64,000 nt of DNA from Chrysaora quinquecirrha (lineage: Eukaryota > Cnidaria > Scyphozoa > Semaeostomeae > Pelagiidae). The stretch spans positions 8,278,569 to 8,342,568 of the forward strand of contig JACTAT010000010.1 in NCBI GenBank assembly GCA_014526335.1, given 5' to 3'. Shown piece after piece: positions 35,241 to 44,763 of the stretch; position 1 is the first letter of the stretch, and each line of letters begins with the position of its first letter. Position numbers and translations under genes: made by a program. Below the pieces are notes generated by a model. The model worked only from the letters and a program-made list of their open reading frames with translations, did no database searches and was not told the origin of the DNA.

Positions 35241-38200
35241 CACTCAAAAGAATAAAGGTGCTCAAAAAAACCCCGAAGGGTTTTTCAACAGAGTACATAT
35301 ATCGAACCCCTAAAGGTGGTCTGAAAAACCCTTTCAAATGGTTCTTCAAAAAACCCTTATCATGGGTTTTTCAAAAAACCCTCATGAAGGGTTTTTTTGG
35401 AAATCCCTGAGGGTTTTTGAAGCACCTTTAGGGGTTCGATATATGTACTCAGGGTTTTTACAAAAAACCCTATAAAAATGTTTTTCGGAGCACCTTCAGG
35501 GGTTTTTTATCGCACCTTTAAGGTTTCGTTATATGTACTCAGGGTTTTTACCAAACACCCTATAAAGGTTTTTCAGAGCACCTTCAGGGGTTTCATATCG
35601 CACCTCTAGGGGTTCGATATATGTACTCAGGATTTTCTGCTAAAAACCTTAGAGAAAGGTTTTTCAGAGCACCCTCGGGGGTGTTATACCCAACCTTTTT
35701 GGGTTCGATATACCGGGGGTTTTACCAGAAGCCATAGAGCAGAAGAAGGTTTTCAAGCATTCAAGCTATTAGCTAATAACAAAACCATATATTACTTGAA
35801 ATGTGTAACATTAAACGTTAGTAAACATATCTGCTGTTAAAAAACTAAATGATTTACAATATAAATAAATATAACAGTTACAATAAGTTACAAGCAACAA
35901 GCAAGTATTTATTTCAAGGGGCAATTTACTCCTAGGAAAATTGGTATTAAGATTCGTACGATTGCTGAAAAACAGAAATCTACGAAAAAGTCTTGGGTTT
36001 TAAAGGAAATATTGTAGCCATGCTTTTAAAGACTGAAATGGCCCTGTGAAATGTCACTCGAGCTTCATACAAAATTTGAAAAGGGGGCAAAATTTTGTTC
36101 AAAGTAGCAACTTCTCTACGCAAAATGCAGTCGAATACGGTATCCAAATTTTAGTTAAACTTAAGTTGACAAGCAGAGATTCATAACTTTTGTCGTTGTT
36201 GAAGTTATTTTTCAAGTTAAAGAAGTCTCGTCAGCCTTGATTATACTTAACGTTCAGAGTCTCTAGAATTAAGACTGAAACATTGGCACATCCAATACTT
36301 AAAAGTTTCTGTTAGCAAATCTTGAATGTGTGCTTGCATGTAAAAATCAGCGATAGTCCTACAAACACATCTTCATCTTCTAGAGCTGCAGTCCAATCCC
36401 AGTCCAATGCACACCTACAAAAAGAACACTCCTTTAGTTCAATATTTCAAGTTTTAAAGACATTGCGCGCAAATTATCAATAAAGCTCTTCTGTATTTTA
36501 CCTTAGAAATTACATGACTGATACAGACTAAGCATTGAAAATACATAAGTAAGTCATTCTTTAATAACTACACAGGAGAATCCCAGTATACTTGGCCATG
36601 ATATAACGAATTTCGCTACTCAATGAAGTGTAGAATGTCTTGTCCCTGGAATAACTAATTCTCTACAAACAAATAAATTTTCCAGGTGAAACCTTGTGAA
36701 AAGAACTTCCGACATAAAGAACATTCTGGTGGTGCCCTTGCCTGTGGCATATCACAACAGATATAATTCAGACCTGGATTGCATGGTCAGAAAAGCGTAC
36801 GGTACCAGTGCTCTCGTATTTTCCCTCTCTTTCTTTGTTTCTTATTTTCGACTGCCTGTGGCCCTTTTAGTCTTAGGTACCCCGGGTACGGGTAACAAGG
36901 GCATCTTTCATGCTGTTTGTAACAGCGTTGGTTTTTTACGACCCCAAACCCTAACTGACAGTTTTTTTGTACATTCTTTCCTCCACTTTGTAGCTTATGC
37001 ATAGAAATTTAAAGTCAAAGAATTTGGAAGCAAATTCCAGGAAAAAAAAACAGATTTGTCACAGGATACAAAAATTTGAAGGGGGTAAGAAACACCCTCG
37101 GTAGGATAAGGGTTAAAAACACAGCATTTACTCTTGGTTTAGAAAGTTTAAAATGAATTTATTTCTTTGAAATTTGAACAATTTTTGCTGATCAAAAGTC
37201 ATAAAAATTTGAGTTGCCAGGACCGAGCCCCTTGGAAAAATTTAACTTTGTTGTAGATAAGAATTTGAAAATTTGAAACAGATATTAACTGTCAGAGCCT
37301 AAAAACTTGCCCCCTTGTACTTGTAGGCTGGGCAAACGAAAAAACTAGCTTGAAGGCTGACAGTGATAGCTTTTTCTGTAACATGCCTACTCTATACCTT
37401 TTGTAGGCAAAGAAAGTTAGGATAGAGAGGCTACACTTATTTTTAATAAGCAACTGGACTTTTGTCCAGCCCTCAAGAGTTGCTTGACATATCTATTATT
37501 TTAGCCCTCGCAGAATGACTGGTACCCCTTAAACCCACTTATTTTGGCTCTTTTCTGGCTTTTCAATGTAACTGACAAGTTTGCCCCAAGTTTGCAAGGA
37601 TGTACAGTATGAAGAAAGCTATTCACCAAAAATTTAAACAAATTTCAGCCCTAGTTGCTTATTGACCAGTTACTTATTAAAAAAAGTGTATCTATATTAA
37701 TGTTTCTGGTTGCGAAATAGATAGTCAAAATTTTGAGTTTAAAATGACCCAAGAGAGATTAACTTTTTAGTTTTGTAAAATTGGCGCTTTGCTGTTTGAA
37801 TCCATTGAATAAGTAGTCCATCTAACTAACAGTAATAATACTGAAGGCCGAAGGCTTAGAAGTTGTGAAGCACACAGAATTCGACGTTGTAAGAACGACG
37901 ATGAAGTAGATATAGATAAGTTGTTTGAATTTGAAACACAACACATTGGGAACTAAAGCTTACATGTCTAATCTATTTAATTAATTATTTAAGGTTCCAA
38001 TGCAACCCTTTTCTTGAAACCTATCCTTCCGTCAAAATGATAAACTTTGCTTTTGATTTTGGCGGTTAAATAAATTTGAAGGAAAGTGATGACGAATTAA
38101 CTAGCTAGGAAATTTTGTTTCATCCCAAAATATCGCCAAGACAAACGCAGATTTATAGGAAATTAGTTTTTAACAAGATACTGATGGTATTCGTGAAGAT

Positions 38201-38679
38201 GAAAATTTTGAAAAGAACTTCACAAGGCCGCAGATTCGTTATCTTGAAGCTTGTCACGTGACTTTGACCATTGCAAAAAGCGAGGGAACTCCAAATTGCG
38301 CAAATAAAATATCGGTTTTTGAAGCCAAAATTTCAAATTTGCAACCTAATTCGCAATCATCTGAGATCTTTTCAAGTTTTCTTCATATTTATATTAATCT
38401 GAAGATAATTTTAAAATAAACTTTGTGAGATATTATGGAAAATCTTAACGTTGAAAAACCCTTTTCGAATTTCACTCTGGCTGAAAAACCCTTTGAGAAA
38501 GTTAACGAATTCCAGCAAAAAAACCCGATAGGGTTTTTTCACTGTCTTAAAAACCCCTTAAGATCTCAAACAACCCTTTGAAAAACCCCTTTAAAGAGTG
38601 ACATCTAAAAAGGTTTTTTAAAGAACCCTAGCTGTGCGAAAAACCCTTTCAAGCACCCTTATTTTTTTGAGTGAACCTT
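35241..38679. mobile_element. 3.4 kb element with AAACCCT hairpin repeats at both ends
   Basis: The left end CACTCAAAAGAATAAAG is mirrored by CTTATTTTTTTGAGTG near the right end (about 38658-38673), and both are followed inwards by GGTGCT and arrays of AAAAACCCTTT. The 9-mer TTAAACCAA occurs immediately left (35232-35240) and again at 38680-38688, six bases beyond the mirrored terminus, consistent with a 9 bp target duplication. The left array (35260-35720) has roughly 90 bp units with AACCCT/AGGGTT stems. The interior (35720-38440) shows no transposase. It lies in intron 2 of the P-type transposase. Confidence 0.7.
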
Positions 38680-38758
38680 TTAAACCAACCAGGGAAAAGT
38701 TGGTAAAAAATCAAATCTTAACGTAGAAATGGAACAAAATTTGTTTGAAGGTAAGTAC

Positions 38759-38771
38759 CTTTTTGTCATCA
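38759..38771 (-). pseudogene. P-type transposase exon 2, 3' end
   Basis: Four coding bases plus the left copy of the target duplication of the zinc-finger element, followed on the minus strand by a donor (AAAAAG then GTACTTAC). Together with 41591-41665 it forms exon 2, split by the 2.8 kb element. Confidence 0.55.
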
Positions 38772-38789
38772 CCCCATGTAATGTCTGTG

Positions 38790-39330
38790 CAGTACAGTGG
38801 AGGCTGTGCAGTACAGTGGAGGTTGTTCAGTACAGTGGGGGGATAACTTTGAGTACAGTGGAGGCTGTTCAGTACAGCGGAGGGATAACATCAGTACAGT
38901 GGAGGCTGTTCAGTACTGTGGAGGGATAACATCAGTACAGTGGAGGGATAACATGATGCATGTGGGGGGATAACATCAGTGCAGTGGAGGCTGTTCAGTA
39001 CTGTGGAGGGATAACATCAGTACAGTGGAGGCTGTTCAGTACTGTGGAGGGATAACATCAGTACAGTGGAGGGATAACATGATGCGTGTGGGGGGATAAC
39101 ATCAGTACAGTGGAGGCTGTTCAGTACTGTGGAGGGATAACATCAGTACAGTGGAGGGATAACATGATGCATGTGGGGGGATATCATTGAGTACAGTGGA
39201 GGCTGTTCAGTACAGCGGAGGGATAACATCAGTACAGTGGAGGCTGTTCAGTACTGTGGAGGGATAACATCAGTACAGTGGAGGCTGTTCAGTACAGTGG
39301 AGGGATAGCATCAGTACAGTGGAGGCTATA
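38790..39330. repeat. Left minisatellite array of the zinc-finger element
   Basis: Repeated GGATAACATCAGTACAGTGG and GGCTGTTCAGTACTGTGGA units in mixed order. The same array stands in reverse complement at 41290-41580. Confidence 0.9.
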
Positions 39331-39801
39331 GCGCCATCGTGCTGCTTTCAGCAAGCTATTTTGTCGAGCATTATGGCGCAATAAGAATAAACGTTGAGAA
39401 AAACATTATGGCTAAAAATTGCTTGAATTTAAAAGATTAATTGTATGAAAAATTCTACGAATAATAGAGGCTGTGCAAAAAATGCGGTATTCTTATCCAA
39501 AATTGTATGAAATGAAAACATAGTTACAATTGCATCGATAAATTACACACTGCTTCAGCAACCAAACCATTAGTAAATTAGTGTGTTACACAACAGTAAA
39601 ATAAAGAAAAAAATTACACCCATGTGATCTCAAGTGTGTCATTCTAAAAACTAACCAAAAATTAAATACAATACATAGAAACAAGGCAAAACGTTAGAAT
39701 TTGATTACTATAAGATCAAAGGTTAAGTAAACGAAATACTTATCTATTCTTTCGAAATTGGTATTGAAGAAAGAAAGAAAATATTTCTTTACAATTGCAA
39801 C

Positions 39802-40959
39802 GTGTCCGTGAACAGAAGAACAAAATCAAGGTCATCATTTCATAGTCCTTCAGGTGGGTTTCATCGTCTTGAAGTTCGTCAAAATTTACCGCAATCAAGG
39901 GCGTTAGATGATGATGGATCACTCAATTTGCCAAGACCATTTCCCTCCTCAAATGCAACAAATTTTGAATCACGATTTTGTCAGGACAATGATGGCGGAG
40001 GACAAACAATTGCAGAAACCCCTCTGAGTCAACAAAGTTTTGATGAGTATGAACAAGAAATTGCAGCTGATGGGGAGTCATTTTATAGGCAAATTGGCCA
40101 ACTAAATGCCTTTCAAAGATCAACAGCATTTCTGGGATCCAATTTTGTAGGGCCTGTGCGACCTGCGATGCAAGCAACTCTAAGCCAGCCTACTGCCGAG
40201 TCTGAATCTAAAATTTTGTCTAGTAGACAAAATCCTGGTAGCACCATCACAAGCCACAGCCAAGAAGAAAACACCCATGACGCAACTGAAAAAAGTAACA
40301 CTGGACTCAATTGTTCATTTAATGGGTGCAACAAAAGATTTTTCAGAAGAGATCATTTGAAACGCCACATTGATACTGTACATGGGACACTAAAGATTTG
40401 CTGTGAACATTGTCATCTTCCTTTCAGAGACAAATCAGACCTAAAAAGACACTGCCAGAACGTGCATGGAAAAAAGGATTTCCATTGCGAAACACCTGGC
40501 TGTGGCAAGATGTTCAAATCAGGCGACAGTTTGAGAAGCCACAAAGCAAGTGTCCATAAGGAAGGGCGCATATTTCAATGTGATGTAGTTGGTTGTGATA
40601 GAGCGTTTTCCCACAAGCATCTTCTAGATGGCCACATGGTGTGCCATACTGCAACCAAAAATTCCAAGTGCATGTATTGTAGCAAAGAACTTGCGTACAA
40701 ACATAACATGGTCCGGCACCAAGAGAAGTGCACAGAAAATTTGCATAAAAGCAGCAAATTGGTTGCAAAGCAGAAATTTGTGTGCAAGGCTGCTGGATGT
40801 GATGCTTCTTATAGCGACGCAAGAAGTCTTTGTAGACATAAAGAAGCAAAGCATGGCGACATGAGACGAAAACACGTCTGCAAAAACTGTAGAAAATCAT
40901 TTTCATATGGCTCTAGTTTGTCAAGACATAACATTACCTGCGTAAAAGAGACACTGTAA
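39802..40959 (+). CDS. Seven-finger C2H2 zinc-finger protein inside a TIR element
   Basis: 385 codons, intact, intronless, stop at 40957-40959. The first 165 residues are Ser/Gln/Asn-rich and likely disordered. Fingers lie at residues 171-194, 201-222, 229-252, 260-282, 290-310, 328-351 and 360-380; the fifth and seventh end in Cys (C2HC). Fingers 1, 3, 4 and 6 have the C-x4-C spacing (CSFNGC, CETPGC, CDVVGC, CKAAGC) and the whole resembles TFIIIA-type arrays, suggesting DNA or 5S-like RNA binding. There is no ATG near the start: the frame is open back to 39727 and begins with GTG here, so a 5' exon or non-ATG start is needed. The first in-frame ATG is at residue 123. It lies between inverted minisatellites within a TIR element, so it may be element cargo. 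Confidence 0.8.
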   Translation: MSVNRRTKSRSSFHSPSGGFHRLEVRQNLPQSRALDDDGSLNLPRPFPSSNATNFESRFCQDNDGGGQTIAETPLSQQSFDEYEQEIAADGESFYRQIGQLNAFQRSTAFLGSNFVGPVRPAMQATLSQPTAESESKILSSRQNPGSTITSHSQEENTHDATEKSNTGLNCSFNGCNKRFFRRDHLKRHIDTVHGTLKICCEHCHLPFRDKSDLKRHCQNVHGKKDFHCETPGCGKMFKSGDSLRSHKASVHKEGRIFQCDVVGCDRAFSHKHLLDGHMVCHTATKNSKCMYCSKELAYKHNMVRHQEKCTENLHKSSKLVAKQKFVCKAAGCDASYSDARSLCRHKEAKHGDMRRKHVCKNCRKSFSYGSSLSRHNITCVKETL

Positions 40960-41289
40960 AGTTAAATGAACGTTCGTTTGACTTTTTGTTTGTAATTCTG
41001 TTGTCTGTTTACATTTGTAAACATTTCTGCTCGTTTGAATCTATACTCTTCTAGCGTTTTATTCTAAAGCAAAAACAACTAATTAATTTGATGAATCACA
41101 TGATATCTACAGTTTTAAATTGATCTTTCGTTTTGTTTATGAATCTGAATGACAAAAGGCTACCCCTCTTTCGCTTAACTGGACTTTTCTGGATAAAATG
41201 AAAACCGTAACTCAGCATAGGATAATGGACATCTAAACAAAAACACAGATACGAAATACTGTAGATTAGGTTACCCATGAATCTAAGGT

Positions 41290-41580
41290 CACTCCACTGT
41301 ACTGGTTACCCCTCCACAGTACTGAACAGCCTCCACTGTACTGATGCTATCCCCCCACAAGCATCATGTTATCCCTCCACAGTACTGAACAGCCTCCACT
41401 GTACTGATGTTATCCCTCCGCTGTACTGCACAACCTCCACTGTACTCAATGTTATCCCTCCACTGTACTGAACAGCCTCCACTGTACTCAATGTTATCCC
41501 CCCACACGCATCATGTTATCCCCCCACTGTACTGAACAACCTCCACTGTACTGCACAGCCTCCACTGTACTGCACAGACA
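41290..41580. repeat. Right minisatellite array of the zinc-finger element
   Basis: CCTCCACTGTACTG and GTTATCCCTCCAC units, the reverse complement of the left array at 38790-39330. Confidence 0.9.
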
Positions 41581-41590
41581 TTACCTGGGG

Positions 41591-41665
41591 TGGTCATCAC
41601 TATACTTTTTTCTGGTAATATTAATTTTGGCAATGCATCAGGTTTCAATGTTTTTCTTGTACGAT
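41591..41665 (-). pseudogene. P-type transposase exon 2, 5' part (end of THAP domain)
   Basis: After a strong acceptor (TTTTCCTTCTTTCAG on the minus strand) the exon reads RTRKTLKPDALPKLILPEK. 'LKPDAxP' is the conserved closing motif of THAP DNA-binding domains (AVPTIF box). Exon 1 supplies one base and this exon two, so the phase fits. It is cut by the zinc-finger element at the target duplication. Confidence 0.75.
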
Positions 41666-41891
41666 CTGAAAGAAGGAAAATACCTTCAGTATGAGATGAA
41701 TAATTCCCTTGTATTTTAGCACAAGTAACTCGCACTATCTAGCTCATATAAGATAGATAGCTACCTAGAGCTTCTTAACACAAGGAAATCTTGGCCTCTT
41801 AGATTGTCTTACCAGTCCAGCCCCGGTTGTAATTTTTGTTGTCATCAACAAATATGCATATAAATAAATAGATTTAACATTGGTTACTTAC

Positions 41892-42123
41892 GAAAATTGA
41901 TTTGATCTGGGGAAAAATACAATTCACAAATATGAATTCTTCTGGTTTCAATTTGAGTCCGAAGATCTTTATCAATCACTCAGTCTTTTGCCACGATCTT
42001 TATCAACTGGCTTCTCCATTTTGTACGGAATTTGTCATCTTCACCAGGTATTTTGAATATAGCTATTCCTTTATGACCTCTTGAAACATTACCATTGTAA
42101 ATAGAGCAATTTGCGCCTGGCAT
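41892..42123 (-). pseudogene. P-type transposase exon 1 (THAP domain)
   Basis: From ATG at 42123 the minus strand reads MPGANCSIYNGNVSRGHKG, IFKIPGEDDKFRTKWRSQL, then VIDKDLRTQIETRRIHICEL and FSPDQINF before a consensus donor GTAAGT at 41891. This is a THAP zinc-binding domain (C2CH). The first Cys is present, the second expected Cys is Gly (CSIYNG), and the later Cys of HICEL is present. One in-frame TGA (after IVAKD) breaks it. Confidence 0.8.
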
Positions 42124-42480
42124 ATCTTTAAAAACGAGAAGTAAACGCAGCAAACATGATCAAAATCGAATAGTATTGAACCAAGGAGTTAAAACAAAAG
42201 TGCTATTGTTATCACGAGTAGTATTTTAGGTAGGGTGATCAGTTAACAAAGAGAATAGTTAAGGTTAAGGTTTGCGTTTAATCGAGTTCTCGTTTAGAGG
42301 AGATGGGGATTAAATAAAGCCTGAAGTTGCTTTATTCGAAATGGTACTCATATGACAGGGAAAGTGTGTGATTGACATGTTCGTTTAATCGAAATGGAAC
42401 TCATATTACAGTGAAGCTTGAAACGAGACGAGTGAATAAAGCAAGCGGTTTAATCCAGACATGGAGAAAACGGAAGCTGA
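42124..42480. other. Spacer between transposase and cyclin-like gene
   Basis: Contains two or three repeats of TTTAATCGA.AT and CGAAATGG.ACTCATAT (about 42275-42400), a small direct duplication. No gene is recognised. The outer end of the P-type element should lie here, but I cannot place its terminal repeat. Confidence 0.35.
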
Positions 42481-43018
42481 ATGGTTTGCAGGATAAAAGG
42501 AAAAGTTAAATATTTGTCGTTAATTGTAATAAAGATGTTTCTTTTGAAATCAAAGGACAAGAGTATTGAAGTCAACGACGAAGCATTCTGTTTCGAAGGT
42601 GAAGTTGTCAATAGTAAAAGGACGGATATATTCAGAAAACAAGTTGACATTTCACTAGAAGAAAGAAAGATTTTGCTATATTGGATTATAGAAGTAGCAC
42701 ACTTAATAAAATATGAAGACGAGTCAATGTTTTTAGCGCTAGAATATATTGATATAGTGTTAAATAATCGAAAAGTACTGAAAGATAAGTTTCAAGAAGT
42801 TGGTGTAACGTGTTTATACATGTGTTTAACATATTGCTGGAAATTTTGAAGAGACATTATCTTATAAAGTGAAAGATTTTGACTGGCTAACTGATGGAGC
42901 TTGCACCAAAGAAGGGATAAAAGAACGTGAAATAGAAATTCTTGAGAAGGACCGTTCACAGTCTGTTCAAAATGTATTGAAAATGAAGGGGATAATAATG
43001 CAAACGTGTACGAAATAA
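42481..43018 (+). pseudogene. Cyclin-like protein, frameshifted
   Basis: The 122-codon frame from 42481 contains a cyclin-box N-terminal half: ERKILLYWIIEVAHLIKYED, then MFLALEYIDIVLNNRKVL and FQEVGVTCLYMC. This matches the A/B-type cyclin pattern 'R-x-I-L-x-x-W-I-x-E-V ... L-A-x-x-Y-x-D ... L-Q-x-V-G-V-T-C-L'. At about 42840 the frame shifts by one; the next frame reads NFEETLSYKVKDFDWLTDG and ACTKEGIKEREIEIL, the usual 'I-T-D-x-A-C-T-x-x-E-I' continuation. Cyclin boxes bind and activate cyclin-dependent kinases. It is short, AT-rich, intronless and strongly diverged. It may be a retrocopy or foreign DNA (for example of large-virus origin); I cannot decide. Confidence 0.65.
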
Positions 43019-43434
43019 AGATCTGGTTAAAAAAATTACATGAAAAAACAGCGAACGTGGATAAAGCAAAAAGGCAATAGTTGGAAGTGTTTTAATGATT
43101 GTTTTGGGAAAAAAGACACATATATAGAAAAAGGCTTTAGTATTTTGAAAGGTTTTTTTAATGAAATGTTAAAGGTATGGAAACACAAATGAAGACCACT
43201 GTAACATCAGTATAACATCATATCAATATACAGATCAGAAAAGATAATAAAAACTTTAGGCACGACAAAACAAGAACGGAAGTATGGAGTTTCATCATAA
43301 GAAATGAAATAACGCTGTTTTTCTAAATTGTACTTTTTTAATCGAGGTTATATTAAGAGTAGCAAAAGAAAGAAGTTAGTTACATAGTGCAGTCGTTGGC
43401 GTACTTTATTGATCAGAATGGAGACTAATCTCGA

Positions 43435-43689
43435 GTGTTGGTGTTTTATTGTACAGCCGATGTGCACAAGTTGTCTGATGAGCTGTTGAGCGCTTTTCCA
43501 AAATGTGAGGTTGTAAAATATGCACAAGGAATATCAAAAATCGACAGATCTTCAGTGGAGGCCTGTATTCGTGTTGTTGTGAAGAACAAACCTAAAGAAA
43601 AATACGCCTGGCAAAGTGAGCTAGTTTCATATTTCAAAGAAGCTGTTCAGAAATATGAAGGAATCTATTTTAACAGTATAAGTGAATGA
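43435..43689 (+). CDS. Hypothetical 84-codon ORF next to the cyclin-like gene
   Basis: Reads VFYCTADVHKLSDELLSAF, then YAQGISKIDRSSVEACIRV and KYAWQSELVSYFKEAVQKY, with natural amino-acid composition and a stop at 43689, just before a GC-rich palindromic repeat. It opens with TTG; the nearest ATG (43420) is in another frame, so the 5' end may be shifted. The family is not recognised. Its composition resembles that of the cyclin-like gene 400 bp upstream on the same strand. Confidence 0.35.
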   Translation: MLVFYCTADVHKLSDELLSAFPKCEVVKYAQGISKIDRSSVEACIRVVVKNKPKEKYAWQSELVSYFKEAVQKYEGIYFNSISE

Positions 43690-43693
43690 TTTA

Positions 43694-43870
43694 GCTTCGC
43701 CCCCGGACCCCTACCAGGGCGCTGCCCTGGACCCGCTGGGGGGCTTGCAGCGCCCTTCACACCCCCAGTTGTTTTAGGTAATTGCGTGCTAGCCTTCGCC
43801 ACGCCATGTAGAAGTGGGCCCCTTTTCCCATTATTTCTTCCGGCTCTGATTTTTTAGCCACGCCGCCCCT
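43694..43870. repeat. GC-rich palindromic repeat
   Basis: CTTCGCCCCCGGACCCCTAC, then CAGGGCGCTGCCCTGGAC, then CGCTGGGGGGC form nested inverted repeats in an otherwise AT-rich region, followed by CTTCGCCACGCC and GCCACGCCGCCCCTG. It is the sharpest GC shift in the window and marks the junction between the cyclin-like segment and a gypsy fragment. Confidence 0.6.
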
Positions 43871-44306
43871 GTTCAATCGAACATTGTTAGATATGCTCAG
43901 AACATTGCCAGAGAGATTCAAGTCCGGATTGAAAGATCATCAACCCAAAGTTTTTCACGCATATAACTGTACACCACATGAAGCTACAGGCTATTTACCA
44001 TTTAAACTGTTTTTGGTCGCAGTTTGGGGCGATGACACAAGTGTGATCAGTGGCAAGAAGTGCAATATAACTGCACTCTCCCCAGAAAAGACTCAGAAAT
44101 GTTACAAATTACAGCGTAAACTGCCTGGAAGTCTAACCAATATTGAATGTTTCACACCAGAGTTGGACATGGATGTTGCCTTGGGAACACGGCCCCCACT
44201 CATTATCCGTGCACCCCTCTCTGGATTGCTGACTGCACCCGTAGTCGACAGAGATTCCGACCCTCTGTATCGCTACGCCACCGTCAGTACGCTACAAATA
44301 TCCTAA
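43871..44306 (+). pseudogene. Ty3/gypsy integrase fragment and tail
   Basis: Reads [18 protein letters not shown], then [18 protein letters not shown], the C-terminal part of the gypsy integrase core (after the catalytic Glu) with the typical 'YN-x-T-x-H-E-A-T-G-x-x-P-F' motif. It begins directly at the GC-rich repeat, so the 5' part is lost. After about residue 50 the sequence no longer matches the pattern, and the rest of the frame (to 44306) is probably rearranged. Confidence 0.7.
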
Positions 44307-44763
44307 AAGTTTGGCATTGCCCGCTCAAACTAGGTCTTCCCAGGACGGGTCTTTCCAACCACTGAAACCACAAGGTTGCCTCTTGTCACGTCACACTTCC
44401 AACGCCCACATATAGTTTTCAATATAAAATGTAGTACCGTATGTAATGTATAGTAAAGTAGACAGTTTTCATCAATATATGTGGAATGTTTATTTTGTCG
44501 TCTAAATGAAGTTATTGGTTGTTGCCAGCATACATATGGCTTGTTTCTCTGTTGTATTTCTCCGCGTAGGAAAAGGGGGCTGATTAATATGAGGTAAAAC
44601 CATAAAAAGGGGAAGGAAGATCAAGAGTCTAGTCTTACATCGAGCACTCTTATTACCTTGTGATTGATATCTTGAGATTGATAAGAAGTCGCTACAATCG
44701 AAGACTAGGTTTGGTGTTCATAATCAGAACAGAAATGGTCGACAAATTTAAGAACAAGAGCAC

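Larger units (their letters stand above)
30721..37484. repeat. Right copy of the 6.76 kb tandem duplication
   Basis: Contains the end of a plus-strand mobile-element gene, the minus-strand P-type transposase body, a Mutator-like insertion and the left two thirds of the hairpin-repeat element. Sequence right of 37484 is not duplicated and continues the same element to 38679, which shows that this copy sits in the original context. Confidence 0.85.
38772..41590. mobile_element. 2.8 kb TIR element carrying a C2H2 zinc-finger gene
   Basis: Ends read CCCCATGTAATGTCTGTG (left) and CCCCAGGTAATGTCTGTG (right, minus strand). Both continue inwards into arrays of the core CAGTACAGTGGAGG, so the TIRs are built of minisatellite in inverted orientation (38790-39330 and 41290-41580). 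Flanks are TTGTCATCA (38763-38771) and TGGTCATCA (41591-41599), a 9 bp duplication with one mismatch. It splits exon 2 of the P-type transposase. The only coding sequence is the seven-finger protein; no transposase is seen. Confidence 0.8.

Noticed and set aside
36879..36910. P-loop-like reading LLVLGTPGTGNK resembling an adenylate-kinase start
   Set aside because: The GxxGxGK signature is not met (GNK), no downstream kinase motifs follow, and it lies inside a non-coding transposon interior.
38729..38750. Possible first exon MEQNLFE with a GTAAGT donor for the zinc-finger gene
   Set aside because: It would leave phase 1, whereas the best acceptors near 39815 need phase 2. It is also outside the TIR element and is better explained as antisense of the transposase exon 2/intron 2 junction.
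40514..40906. 130-codon minus-strand frame under the zinc-finger gene
   Set aside because: Antisense shadow of the zinc-finger coding sequence; the Cys/His codons produce the repeated pattern.
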